Shown piece after piece: positions 51,725-60,724 of a stretch of 64,000 nucleotides of DNA (position 1 is the stretch's first letter; each line of letters opens with the position of its first letter). The notes under the pieces are model-generated. The model saw only the letters and a list, made by a program, of their open reading frames with translations, did not search any database and had not been told where the DNA came from. Made by a program: the position numbers and the translations under genes. This DNA comes from G965200765 sp965203865 (GTDB lineage: Bacteria > Pseudomonadota > Gammaproteobacteria > Arenicellales > JAJDZL01), in the NCBI GenBank assembly GCA_965203865.1, contig OZ241916.1:2790001-2854000 (forward strand), read 5' to 3'.

Positions 51725-52591
51725 ATGCCCGGCACAAAAGAAATCCGTACAAAGATTCGGAGTATTCAAAATACTCAGAAGATCACGTCGGCCATGGAAA
51801 TGGTGGCGGCGAGCAAAATGCGCCGTGCGCAAGACCGCATGCATGCCGCACGCCCGTACGCAATCATGATTCAAAGAGTTGCTACTCATCTTATGCAAGC
51901 CCAACTTGAATACAAGCATCCCTTCACTGTCGAACGAGAGGAGGTGTCTGTTGTCGGCTATATTATTGTCAGTACAGACAGAGGATTATGCGGCGGACTG
52001 AACATCAATTTGTTCAGAGCTGTAATTGAAGCAATGTCTGAATACGATGATAAAGGTGTAGATATTCAAATTGCTGCGATTGGCAACAAGGCATTGGGGT
52101 TTTTCCGGCGCATGGGGGCCGATATTAAGTGCGAAGCTTCACACTTGGGAGATACGCCAGCGATAGCAGACCTGGTCGGATCCGTGAAACTAATGCTGGA
52201 TTCATACTACGAAGGGAAGATTGATCGCCTGTATTTGGTGAGCAATCGGTTTGTCAACACAATGACGCAACGACCAGAAATCCAGCAGCTGCTTCCTATA
52301 GACAGTTCGCAATCGGATGAATCACTGTCTCATCATTGGGACTACATTTACGAGCCGGAATCCAAGGAAGTAATTGATGAACTGCTGACACGTTATATTG
52401 AATCGCTCGTATATCGCGGAGTCGTAGAAAATATTGCCTGCGAACAGTCCGCAAGAATGGTCGCCATGAAGTCGGCTTCGGACAATGCTGGCAATCTGAT
52501 CGACGAAATGAACTTGATTTACAACAAGGCCAGGCAGGCGGCCATCACGCAGGAAATTTCCGAAATTGTTGGCGGCGCGGCTGCAGTATGA
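51725..52591 (+). CDS. atpG: ATP synthase F1 subunit gamma
   Basis: The 288-residue protein begins MPGTKEIRTKIRSIQNTQKI, typical of gamma, with TSAMEMVAASKMRRAQDRM, STDRGLCGGLNINLF and the C-terminal rotor helix LIYNKARQAAITQEISEIVG. It is the central rotating shaft. Confidence 0.97.
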   Translation: MPGTKEIRTKIRSIQNTQKITSAMEMVAASKMRRAQDRMHAARPYAIMIQRVATHLMQAQLEYKHPFTVEREEVSVVGYIIVSTDRGLCGGLNINLFRAVIEAMSEYDDKGVDIQIAAIGNKALGFFRRMGADIKCEASHLGDTPAIADLVGSVKLMLDSYYEGKIDRLYLVSNRFVNTMTQRPEIQQLLPIDSSQSDESLSHHWDYIYEPESKEVIDELLTRYIESLVYRGVVENIACEQSARMVAMKSASDNAGNLIDEMNLIYNKARQAAITQEISEIVGGAAAV

Positions 52592-52651
52592 AATTAGGGA
52601 ACATACAAAGTAATCCATGAAACAAGGGAGCACTCAACAAGAGAGGCAAAA

Positions 52652-54031
52652 ATGACACAGGGAAAAATTGTTGAAATTATCGGGGCCGTAGTAGATGTTG
52701 AATTCGCACGGGCTGAAGTACCGAACGTGTTCGATGCGCTAACTGTGGACAGCAACGGACTTGTGCTGGAAGTTCAGCAGCAAATGGGCGACGGCGTTGT
52801 TCGTACCATTGCGATGGGCTCAAGCGACGGGTTACAGCGCGGATTGCCTGTTACGAACACGGGCGAACCGATTAAAGTTCCGGTTGGTGAACCGACACTG
52901 GGGCGCATCATGAATGTGCTTGGGGAACCGGTGGATGAAGCCGGACCGGTTGAATCCGAAGAAATGTGGGCTATCCACCGAAAGCCTCCCGGATACACCG
53001 ACCAGGCGACTTCAGTAGAAATTCTCGAAACTGGAATCAAGGTAATTGATTTGATCATGCCCATTGCCAAGGGCGGGAAAATCGGCTTGTTCGGCGGAGC
53101 GGGAGTTGGAAAAACAGTAACCCTGATGGAGCTCATACGAAATATCGCAATTGAGCACTCTGGATATTCTGTATTTGCAGGAGTGGGAGAAAGAACCCGG
53201 GAAGGAAATGATTTTTACCACGAAATGAAGGAAGCCGACGTATTGAACAAGGTGTCTCTTGTTTACGGTCAAATGAACGAACCGCCGGGCAACCGGCTTC
53301 GAGTCGCACTTGCAGGATTGACAATTTCCGAGTTTTTCAGAGACGAAGGCCGGGATGTACTGCTTTTTATTGACAACATCTACCGCTACACTCTTGCAGG
53401 AGTTGAAGTTTCGGCATTGCTTGGACGAATGCCCTCTGCTGTCGGATACCAGCCGACACTGGCGGCAGAGATGGGAATTCTTCAAGAGCGCATTACATCA
53501 ACAAGAACCGGGTCAATCACCTCGTTTCAGGCAGTGTATGTACCCGCAGATGATTTAACCGATCCGTCCCCGGCGACTACATTCGCGCATCTTGATGCAA
53601 CATTGGTACTGTCAAGACAGATTGCAGAACTGGGCATCTATCCTGCCGTAGATCCGCTTGACTCGACCAGTCGCCAGCTGGACCCGCTAGTCGTTGGTCA
53701 AGAGCACTACGAAACTGCACGCGCAGTACAGGGAACCTTGCAGCGATACAAGGAGCTGCGAGATATCATTGCCATTCTTGGGATGGATGAACTGTCCGAG
53801 GAGGACAAGCTAATTGTTTCCAGAGCACGCAAGATTCAACGATTCCTATCGCAACCGTTCTTCGTTGCAGAAACATTCACGGGAAGCGCCGGCAAGTATG
53901 TCCCCTTGGCGGAAACAATCAAGGGCTTTCAAGGTATCGTGGACGGAGAGTACGACTCCATTCCAGAGCAGGCTTTCTACATGGTCGGCCCCATTGAAGA
54001 AGTGGTAGAGTCGGCAAAAGAAGCAGCTTGA
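52652..54031 (+). CDS. atpD: ATP synthase F1 subunit beta (catalytic)
   Basis: The P-loop is GLFGGAGVGKTVTLMELIRN, the catalytic glutamate lies in GVGERTREGNDFYHEM, and Walker B plus signature is VLLFIDNIYRYTLAGVEVSA with LLGRMPSAVGYQPTLA. The NIYRYTLAG form is that of gammaproteobacteria. 459 residues matches E. coli (460). Confidence 0.98.
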   Translation: MTQGKIVEIIGAVVDVEFARAEVPNVFDALTVDSNGLVLEVQQQMGDGVVRTIAMGSSDGLQRGLPVTNTGEPIKVPVGEPTLGRIMNVLGEPVDEAGPVESEEMWAIHRKPPGYTDQATSVEILETGIKVIDLIMPIAKGGKIGLFGGAGVGKTVTLMELIRNIAIEHSGYSVFAGVGERTREGNDFYHEMKEADVLNKVSLVYGQMNEPPGNRLRVALAGLTISEFFRDEGRDVLLFIDNIYRYTLAGVEVSALLGRMPSAVGYQPTLAAEMGILQERITSTRTGSITSFQAVYVPADDLTDPSPATTFAHLDATLVLSRQIAELGIYPAVDPLDSTSRQLDPLVVGQEHYETARAVQGTLQRYKELRDIIAILGMDELSEEDKLIVSRARKIQRFLSQPFFVAETFTGSAGKYVPLAETIKGFQGIVDGEYDSIPEQAFYMVGPIEEVVESAKEAA

Positions 54032-54066
54032 TAATGCTTGGCTAAAGCAGAAAAGCGATATTCATC

Positions 54067-54483
54067 ATGTCAACTATTCATGTAGAAATTGTCAGTGCCG
54101 AAGAGTCGCTGTGGTCGGGCGAAGGAACCATGGTATATGTTCCGGCAGTACTGGGCGATATCGGAATTGCACCAAGGCATGCTCCTCTGCTGTCGCCATT
54201 GAAGCCCGGGGAAGTCCGCATAGTAAAAGAAGACGGTGATGAAGAGTTTCTCTTCGTTTCAGGCGGCATTCTGGAGATTCAGCCAAATCAAGTTACCATT
54301 CTGTCGGATACTGCAATACGTGCAGCGGATTTGGATGAAACCCGGGCACTGGAAGCGAAGCAGCGTGCTGAGCGGGATTTGACGGAAAAGAAATCTGCAA
54401 TAGAAATTGCAAAAGCCAAGGCGGAACTTGTGCAAGCTGCAGCGCAGTTGCGAGCATTGCAGAAACTCAGAAAAACCAAGTAG
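54067..54483 (+). CDS. atpC: ATP synthase F1 subunit epsilon
   Basis: The 138-residue product shows the N-terminal beta sandwich (IHVEIVSAEESLWSGEG, LGDIGIAPRHAPLLSPLKPG, FLFVSGGILEIQPNQVTIL) and a C-terminal helical hairpin ending LRALQKLRKTK. It couples the rotor and inhibits ATP hydrolysis. Last atp gene; glmU follows after 33 nt. Confidence 0.97.
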   Translation: MSTIHVEIVSAEESLWSGEGTMVYVPAVLGDIGIAPRHAPLLSPLKPGEVRIVKEDGDEEFLFVSGGILEIQPNQVTILSDTAIRAADLDETRALEAKQRAERDLTEKKSAIEIAKAKAELVQAAAQLRALQKLRKTK

Positions 54484-54516
54484 TTCGAAACTCACAAAAT
54501 TGGCCCGGAGTGCTTA

Positions 54517-55893
54517 TTGCCGAATTCCGAAGTTGTAGTACTAGCTGGGGGCAAGGGAGTGCGAATGCACTCCAATCGTCCAAAATCCATGCAGGAGATT
54601 GGCGGCATACCCATGCTTCGACATATACTTTCCTGTGTGCAAAATTCGGGATTTGATGTTATACATGTCATTTACGGAACGCATCACCCCGAAATAAAAA
54701 AACTGTTTCCAGAGTTCACCATTAACTGGGTGCCACAGTCGGCTCCTTTAGGAACTGGCCATGCGTTGCTACAGGCGGTCCCTTACCTTGGTGATGATTC
54801 AACAGTTTGTGTGCTGTACGGCGATAATCCGTTTATACAATCAGGCACAGTCCGGAAACTGATGGAGTGTGCCGGAGAAGTAAAATTGGCATTGCTGACT
54901 TTTTTTCTTGACAATCCAGGCAGGTATGGACGTATTATTCGAGATGGGAGCAACCGGCTTATCAATATAGTTGAAGAAAAGGATGCCACTGAAGAGCAAC
55001 GAAAAATTCGTGAACTCAATGCAGGTCCTATGGCGGCACCATCCAGGTTGCTAAAGGGCTGGGTGAAGCAACTAGACAGCAACAATGCCCAAAAAGAGTA
55101 TTATTTAACTGACATTGTCGGCATGGCAGTCGCAGACGGCATCAATATTGCAACTTGCCATCCACTGGACAACACAGAAGCAGCAGGGGCAAACGACAGA
55201 ATCGAACAATCCGAACTGGAGCGAAAGTACCAATTGAAAAGTGCAAAAGAACTAATGGAACAAGGGGTCGAAATAGTCGACCCGGGCAGATTCGACATTC
55301 GCGGGTCTTGTATCGCCGGCAAGGATTGCCGTATCGATGTCAATGTAGTGCTAGAAGGGAAAGTCGTACTGGGGGACAACGTTTACATCGGTCCGAACAA
55401 TGTGATACGGGATACTGAATTGAAGTCGAATGTAAGTGTATTGCCAAACTGTGTAATTGATGGAGCGGTTGTTGAATCAGGAAGTACCATAGGACCGTTT
55501 TCAAGAATTCGCTCTGGTTCCCATGTCGGTGAAAATAGCAAGGTGGGAAGCTTCGTTGAAGTAAACCGTTCAAGCCTTGGCAAAAAGACCAAGGTCAGTC
55601 ACTTGGCGTATATCGGGGACGCTACCCTTGGTGATGAAGTCAATGTGGGCGCAGGCAGTATCACTTGCAACTATGACGGTGTAAATAAAAACAAAACCAA
55701 TATTGGCGACCGGGTATTTATCGGCTCCAACAGTTCTCTGGTAGCGCCGATTGAAGTTGGAGATGATGCAGTTATTGGAGCCGGGTCCACCGTCTCCGAA
55801 GATATTGAGTCAAACGAACTGGTTATTGAACGCGCCAAGATTGCCAAAAAAAGCGCAGCGCGATTCAAGGAAAGCAGAAAAACAAAAAGCTAA
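54517..55893 (+). CDS. glmU: Bifunctional UDP-N-acetylglucosamine synthesis enzyme GlmU
   Basis: The protein starts at TTG 54517. The uridylyltransferase domain begins VVVLAGGKGVRMHSNRPKSM, with the slight LAGG variant of LAAG, and has VLYGDNPFI, ELNAGPMA and EYYLTDIVGMAVADG. The C-terminal left-handed helix shows hexapeptide repeats and FVEVNRSSLGKKTKVSHLAY, GDEVNVGAGSITCNYDGVNK. It acetylates glucosamine-1-phosphate and transfers UMP. 458 residues (E. coli 456). Gene order atpC-glmU-glmS is gammaproteobacterial. Confidence 0.97.
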   Translation: MPNSEVVVLAGGKGVRMHSNRPKSMQEIGGIPMLRHILSCVQNSGFDVIHVIYGTHHPEIKKLFPEFTINWVPQSAPLGTGHALLQAVPYLGDDSTVCVLYGDNPFIQSGTVRKLMECAGEVKLALLTFFLDNPGRYGRIIRDGSNRLINIVEEKDATEEQRKIRELNAGPMAAPSRLLKGWVKQLDSNNAQKEYYLTDIVGMAVADGINIATCHPLDNTEAAGANDRIEQSELERKYQLKSAKELMEQGVEIVDPGRFDIRGSCIAGKDCRIDVNVVLEGKVVLGDNVYIGPNNVIRDTELKSNVSVLPNCVIDGAVVESGSTIGPFSRIRSGSHVGENSKVGSFVEVNRSSLGKKTKVSHLAYIGDATLGDEVNVGAGSITCNYDGVNKNKTNIGDRVFIGSNSSLVAPIEVGDDAVIGAGSTVSEDIESNELVIERAKIAKKSAARFKESRKTKS

Positions 55894-55898
55894 TCAAA

Positions 55899-57737
55899 AT
55901 GTGCGGAATTATTGGAGCGGTCTCAAACCGAAATGTCGTTCCCCGGCTAATTGAAGGCATGCTGAGACTGGAATATCGGGGCTATGATTCAGCGGGAATC
56001 GCTGCAATTAATTCCCGGCGCGAGTTTGAACGTGTTCGATGCGCCGGAAGAGTGGAAGACCTGAGAAAGGAAATCAACAATGGCAGTCGCGTAAGCGGTT
56101 CCACTGCAATTGCGCATACGCGCTGGGCAACGCATGGAATTCCCAGCGAAGCAAATGCACATCCATTCATTTGCAAAGACCGTGTAGCAATTGTATGCAA
56201 CGGAATCATTGAGAACTATGAAGAGCTTCAGGCCAAGCAACTTGAACGCGGATTCACTTTTGAATCCGAAACAGACACTGAAGTAGTTATTCACGAATTG
56301 CACGAACAACTGGAAATTGGACTCAGTTTGAAAGATGCAGTTCGGGAAACCGTAAAGCTGCTTCAAGGCTCGTATGCTTTTGCTGCTCTTTCCAATGCCG
56401 AGCCCGAGGTAATTGTTGTTGCGCGCAGCGGCAGCCCCCTGGTTGTGGGGCTTGCGAATGATGAAACATTTTTTGCTTCAGATATTCCTGCACTGGCAAA
56501 CTTTTCAGATTCGATTATTTTGCTGGAAAACGGAGATATTGCCGAAATCGCAACTGACTCAGATGTAAAAATTTATGATCGCTCCGGTCAGCAGATGAGT
56601 CGAAGTGTTCAGGATCTGAAGCAGCAAAGATATCTGGTTGATCTCGGTGACTTCAACCACTTCACCCAGAAAGAAATTTTTGAGCAGGGGGTTGTCATTG
56701 CTGAAACGCTTGAACGCAGAATTTCAAGCACCCAGCTTTTGGAGGAGGAAGCTTTCGGTCCTGTCGCAAAGTACCTGTTTGATGAAACAAAAGCAGTCAA
56801 GATTCTTGCTTGCGGCACTAGTTTTTTTGCCGGATCTGTTGCAAGGTTTTGGCTAGAGTCCTTTGGTATTCCCTGCGATGTTGAAATTGCCAGCGAATTT
56901 CGGTCTCGCAAGCCGGTTGTACCAGAAAATTGTCTGGTAGTCGCCATATCGCAGTCCGGGGAAACCGCAGATACACTTTCTGCGCTTGGCGACGCAAAAA
57001 AACTTGGCTTCGACAAGTCGCTGGCGATCTGCAACTCGCCTTACAGTTCACTGGTTCGAGAGACAGATATTTCCTTTCTGACACATGCGGGACCCGAAGT
57101 CGGGGTTGCATCAACAAAGGCGTTTACAACCCAATTGGTATCTCTTCTTTTGCTTACGATTGCATTGGCTCGTAGAAGGGAAACACTTAAAAATACCGAA
57201 GGCCAAATTGTTCAAGAGCTTAGAGCGCTTCCTTCACAAGTTGAAAATGCATTGAAACTGAATTCCGAGATTGCCCGCATTGCGGAAATATTTGCTGACA
57301 AGCAGCATGCGCTTTTTCTAGGTCGGGGTATCCACTATCCCATTGCACAAGAAGGTGCACTGAAACTAAAGGAAATTTCCTACATTCATGCAGAATCATA
57401 TCCGGCAGGCGAATTGAAGCATGGGCCACTGGCTTTGGTTGATTCCAATATGCCTACAGTTGCGGTGGCACCGAATAATCACTTGCTTGCCAATTTGAAA
57501 GCAAATCTTCAAGAAGTAAAGGCCAGAAATGGAAGGTTGATTGTATTCTCTGATACAGATGCACCAATCGTTGAAGACGAACTAATTAAAATTCTTCGTG
57601 TAACACCGTCTGGAGAATTTACATCTCCCATTATTCATACTATTGCACTTCAACTGCTTGCATACCATGTTGCCGTAATCAAGGGCACTGATATAGACAA
57701 GCCAAGAAATCTGTCAAAGTCGGTGACTGTGGAATAG
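55899..57737 (+). CDS. glmS: Glucosamine-6-phosphate synthase GlmS
   Basis: The N-terminal glutaminase begins MCGIIGAVSNRNVVPRLIEG, with Cys2 as nucleophile, and has HTRWATHGIPSEANAHP and CNGIIENYEELQ. Two SIS domains follow: LACGTSFFAGSVARFWLESF, AISQSGETADTLSALGDAKK and AYHVAVIKGTDIDKPRNLSK with KSVTVE at the end. It makes glucosamine-6-phosphate from fructose-6-phosphate and glutamine. 612 residues. It is the last gene of the block; no clear terminator follows, and no GlmS ribozyme is expected in this group. Confidence 0.98.
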   Translation: MCGIIGAVSNRNVVPRLIEGMLRLEYRGYDSAGIAAINSRREFERVRCAGRVEDLRKEINNGSRVSGSTAIAHTRWATHGIPSEANAHPFICKDRVAIVCNGIIENYEELQAKQLERGFTFESETDTEVVIHELHEQLEIGLSLKDAVRETVKLLQGSYAFAALSNAEPEVIVVARSGSPLVVGLANDETFFASDIPALANFSDSIILLENGDIAEIATDSDVKIYDRSGQQMSRSVQDLKQQRYLVDLGDFNHFTQKEIFEQGVVIAETLERRISSTQLLEEEAFGPVAKYLFDETKAVKILACGTSFFAGSVARFWLESFGIPCDVEIASEFRSRKPVVPENCLVVAISQSGETADTLSALGDAKKLGFDKSLAICNSPYSSLVRETDISFLTHAGPEVGVASTKAFTTQLVSLLLLTIALARRRETLKNTEGQIVQELRALPSQVENALKLNSEIARIAEIFADKQHALFLGRGIHYPIAQEGALKLKEISYIHAESYPAGELKHGPLALVDSNMPTVAVAPNNHLLANLKANLQEVKARNGRLIVFSDTDAPIVEDELIKILRVTPSGEFTSPIIHTIALQLLAYHVAVIKGTDIDKPRNLSKSVTVE

Positions 57738-58375
57738 CCTTTGGAAATACTTATAGTAAAAATCACAAGTTATTCATATTCAGAATGAGATAACATTGAA
57801 TGAACAGGTTGGAACTGATGGTTTGATTGTCTGATGAAGGTTATTCAAAGAAGGAAATTTCTGAATATCCAAATCGAAATAACACAAAAGGGTTGGAGTA
57901 TTAAATGATAGCGATTTTTCATAATCAAAACAGAATCAACTTCATTAATTCAATACTGTCTGTTCTGTTCTCATTTTTTCTATTTGGAACTGCTCCTGCT
58001 TACTCTCTTGATTGCAAGCAAGATATTCTCGCCAATAATTCAGATGGTGAAATGCTGCAGACTTTATCAGGAGACATTTATCAAACGCTTGATAGCATTA
58101 CTGCGTATCTCTGGTTGCCCGCTTCAGAGTTACTAATTTGCGGTCCTCAATACTTTGAGTACAAAGGCAACTTATACCAAATATACGATATAACAAACAT
58201 CAACGATGGCCAAAATGTAAGTGCTCTAGCGATTATTAATGCTCAAAATTCATTGAGCCAGACCAATGATTGTTATCAATCAACAACTACAAATCCAACT
58301 CCATTCATGGGTAATAATGATGAAATTTTTGTCTTGGCAGATGGGAGTATCTGGAAAATCTTGTATGAATACGAG

Positions 58376-59616
58376 GGGAATTATATACAATGATAACCAA
58401 TTGCCATGATTAGAACTTATACATACACTGCAAAGATTTCCAAAGGGTGTCATAGAAACCTGGAAGAGTTTCTGAATCAGGAAACACTATTGTGGAACTG
58501 CGCCTTGCAGGAAAGAATAGATGCCTACAAGAAGCAGAATATAGGAATTTCCTATTTTGACCAGCAAAAGTCCTTAACAACAATAAGGCAAGAAGACGAG
58601 TGGTTTGAGAAGTTTCATTGTTCGTCCCAAAGAACCTGCTTAAGAAGACTGGACAAGGCGTTCAAGTGTTTTTTTGATAGAGTAAAGAAAGGGGAGAAGC
58701 CAGGGTTTCCAAGGTTCAAGTCGAGGCACAGGGGAGTCAAGTCTTTTGAGACAAGCGACTTTAAGATAAAAAAGGCAGTTTCCTGGAACTGTATTCGGGT
58801 AAAAGGAATTGGAAAGTTCAGGTATAAAGGAAAACTAAAAGGAGAAGCGAAGATACTTAGGATAGTAAAGACTCCAATTAGAGTTAAGCTACAACTGGTT
58901 TGTCAGCTTCCGGATGTACAAGTAGAGGATGCAAGAGCTCCTGTGGGAGTGGATGCTGGAGTCTTAAACAGGATTTCCTTGTCCAATGGAGTGCAAATTC
59001 CTAAAAGGAATGTAGACAGAACCAAACTAAAAACTTTACAGAATAAAGTTTCCAAGTCTGTAAAGGGTTCAAACAGCAGAAAAAAGAAGATTCTGTCTTT
59101 GAATAAAGAGTGGCAGAGGGTAAGGGAAAGAAACAAAGGCTACTTGCACGAGCTGACTACAAGTTTAGTGAAAGACTGCACTTCGAAGTTTTACGTGGAA
59201 GACTTGAAAGTTAAGAATATGACAGCTACTGGCGGCAGCTGTAAAACAGGATTAAACAGGTCAATACTTGACCAGACATGGGGAGACTTTAATGAGATGC
59301 TAAGCTACAAGGCTGAGAGTGCCGGTGGCTTCGTATCTAAAGTCAATCCCAGGTTTACATCCCAGACTTGCTCCAAATGCGGCAGCAAGCCCAAGGAAAA
59401 GATAAAACTAAGCGATAGGACTTATCTTTGCAAAGCTTGTGGCTATACTGAGGACAGGGATGTAAACGCTGCTATAAATGTTCTTCGTGTCGGGTTGAAC
59501 GGCACTTTGGGCGGGAGGCCCGAAGCGCAGGAAGAAGGAAGACTTAAAGCATTCATTGGAATGCCCACTGCGCAGAACAGTATACAGTGGTCTGGTTATC
59601 AATGTATATAATTCCC
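58376..59616 (+). mobile_element. TnpB-carrying element with 24-bp terminal inverted repeats
   Basis: The left end (58376-58399) begins GGGAATTATATACAATGATA and the right end (59593-59616) closes with ATGTATATAATTCCC. The ends match at 23 of 24 positions after reverse complementing. The 1241-bp element contains only the tnpB gene, whose TAA lies inside the right end. No transposase of the HUH or serine-recombinase type is present, so any movement would need help in trans. IS200/IS605 elements have hairpin ends and make no target duplication, so this structure is atypical for TnpB. A related gene-less element lies at 24811-24980. Confidence 0.85.
58406..59611 (+). CDS. tnpB: TnpB RNA-guided nuclease
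   Basis: The 401-residue protein is complete. The N-terminal helical domain (LEEFLNQETLLWNCALQERI, SSQRTCLRRLDKAFKCFFDR, KPGFPRFKSRHRGVKSFE) is the OrfB/TnpB signature region. RuvC motif I is GVDAGVLNRISLSNG, motif II VEDLKVKNM, the zinc ribbon TCSKCGSKPKE and LCKACGYTEDRD, and motif III DRDVNAAINVLRVG. All three acidic residues and four zinc cysteines are kept, so the nuclease looks active. The guide RNA usually arises from the 3' end and the flank, here the right inverted repeat and the host gene. Start ATG is 7 nt after the left end. Confidence 0.93.
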   Translation: MIRTYTYTAKISKGCHRNLEEFLNQETLLWNCALQERIDAYKKQNIGISYFDQQKSLTTIRQEDEWFEKFHCSSQRTCLRRLDKAFKCFFDRVKKGEKPGFPRFKSRHRGVKSFETSDFKIKKAVSWNCIRVKGIGKFRYKGKLKGEAKILRIVKTPIRVKLQLVCQLPDVQVEDARAPVGVDAGVLNRISLSNGVQIPKRNVDRTKLKTLQNKVSKSVKGSNSRKKKILSLNKEWQRVRERNKGYLHELTTSLVKDCTSKFYVEDLKVKNMTATGGSCKTGLNRSILDQTWGDFNEMLSYKAESAGGFVSKVNPRFTSQTCSKCGSKPKEKIKLSDRTYLCKACGYTEDRDVNAAINVLRVGLNGTLGGRPEAQEEGRLKAFIGMPTAQNSIQWSGYQCI

Positions 59617-59862
59617 AATACGAGTATATGTATGAATATTATCCTAGTGTCACTGCTTGCCCATCAGAAGGTTATGTGATTGTAGAGGGCGAGAAATTGA
59701 AAGCTCAAAAATTAAAGTAAAGAAACACCTTCTTATAGTTTATTTGAGATAGTGTTAAACCAAATTGAAATCCTGAATTACTACATTAATACAATCAGTT
59801 AACAGGTGATTCTAAATCTATTCAGCTACGGTAGATTTGAAACCTTTTTGGCAAGCATTTCA

Positions 59863-60468
59863 TCACTGTTCTTTTTCGGCTATGCGCCAAGCTTGGTCAG
59901 CTAACTGAACAATGTCCTCACTTACTTTGAATACACCTCTAGAACTTTTTTGAACCACTTCTGTAAAAACTAAAAATGCAAGTACTGCATAAAGCTCGTA
60001 ACCAAGCGGCAATGCGTCCATCCTCTTTAAATACTGCTCTATGTCATCCGTATAAACCGGGCCGGGGCTTGCCACAGCCAACTGGTGCATCGCATTTACC
60101 ACCAACTCAAAGGTTTCCCGTGAAACATTGTGAACATACTCTTTTTCCTTTTTCTTTAGCCAGCCCACCCGCTTTAGCGTCATGTGTTCGACTCGAAACT
60201 TCGGATAGCTGTCCGACTTGTCATCACTCAGCCTGGACGCGATCGCAGGCAGCTCCCCGGAGACTGAAGAAGGCGATTTTTTACGCTCCCTCTCTTTTGA
60301 ATCAGCCTGCAGCTGCTCATGAATACTTCTTACTCGAGTTGCTATGTTTTCAGCAGTTCGAATAGTTCGATAGTCGCCGGCTTCAGCACCCAAGCTTACA
60401 ATTTTCAAAATTTCTTCTTCAGCAAACTGAAGAATTTTACAGATTGAATCTACGTGCTCTGAATACAT
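59863..60468 (-). CDS. Protein of unknown function (201 aa)
   Basis: An N-terminal helical segment (DSICKILQFAEEEILKIVSL, TIRTAENIATRVRSIHEQL) is followed by a polar linker (ERERKKSPSSVSGEL). A second domain from residue 100 shows EHMTLKRVGWLKKKEKEYVH, VVNAMHQLAVASPGPVYTDD, AVLAFLVFTEVVQKSS and GVFKVSEDIVQLADQAW, resembling a winged-helix layout. No enzymatic motif is present and I recognise no family. The gene stands alone and has no clear operon. A DNA-binding role is a guess. Confidence 0.6.
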   Translation of the reverse strand: MYSEHVDSICKILQFAEEEILKIVSLGAEAGDYRTIRTAENIATRVRSIHEQLQADSKERERKKSPSSVSGELPAIASRLSDDKSDSYPKFRVEHMTLKRVGWLKKKEKEYVHNVSRETFELVVNAMHQLAVASPGPVYTDDIEQYLKRMDALPLGYELYAVLAFLVFTEVVQKSSRGVFKVSEDIVQLADQAWRIAEKEQ

Positions 60469-60724
60469 TGCTCATCCATTTAAAGAAATAATTAATATAA
60501 TATATTTTTTCATTATATATTAATTGTTGTTATTATAAAAGCCGTCCTTGCTTGCAAGGCTTCTTGCTGTAATTTAACAGTAAGTGTAGTGCCTCGCCAA
60601 AAATCATTGCATGCAAGGCAGAAAGTAATCACCAAGGGAAACTTGGGCGAGGAGAAGATGTTTAGCATCGCAATTCGGATAATTTAATATTGCAAATCAA
60701 AGTTGAAAATAGGAGAATTAGCAC
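60469..60724. other. Structured leader before the coiled-coil gene
   Basis: Inverted sequences occur in pairs: CCTCGCC (60592-60598) with GGCGAGG (60647-60653), and the small stem CCAAG (60633-60637) with CTTGG (60643-60647) around GGAAA. CTTGCTTGCAAGG at 60548-60560 is also self-complementary. A folded leader transcript is possible. No gene was found in this 256-bp gap; the left end is AT-rich and probably promoter for the unknown gene at 59863-60468. Confidence 0.35.

Larger units (their letters stand above)
58368..59624. repeat. 8-bp direct repeats AATACGAG flanking the TnpB element
   Basis: Copies at 58368-58375 and 59617-59624, directly abutting the two inverted ends. One copy is needed to rebuild the interrupted reading frame, so they behave exactly like a target-site duplication. 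Confidence 0.9.
57905..59720 (+). pseudogene. Secreted-protein gene interrupted by the TnpB element
   Basis: A signal peptide (SILSVLFSFFLFGTAPAYSL) starts a protein of unknown family with a possible two-fold repeat, seen as LSGDIYQTLDSITAYLWL and LADGSIWKILYEYE. With the element in place the reading ends at 58391-58393 after NYIQ (162 aa). Removing 58376-59624 (element plus one 8-bp repeat) joins codon GAG 58373-58375 to TAT at 59625, giving in frame EYEYMYEYYPSVTACPSEGY and KLKAQKLK, ending at TAA 59718-59720, 188 residues in all. The 162-aa form lacks the last cysteine (TACPSEG) and is probably non-functional. Confidence 0.85.

Noticed and set aside
58406..59611. Standard IS200/IS605 or IS607 insertion
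   Set aside because: No TnpA-type transposase gene, clear inverted ends and a target duplication are present instead.
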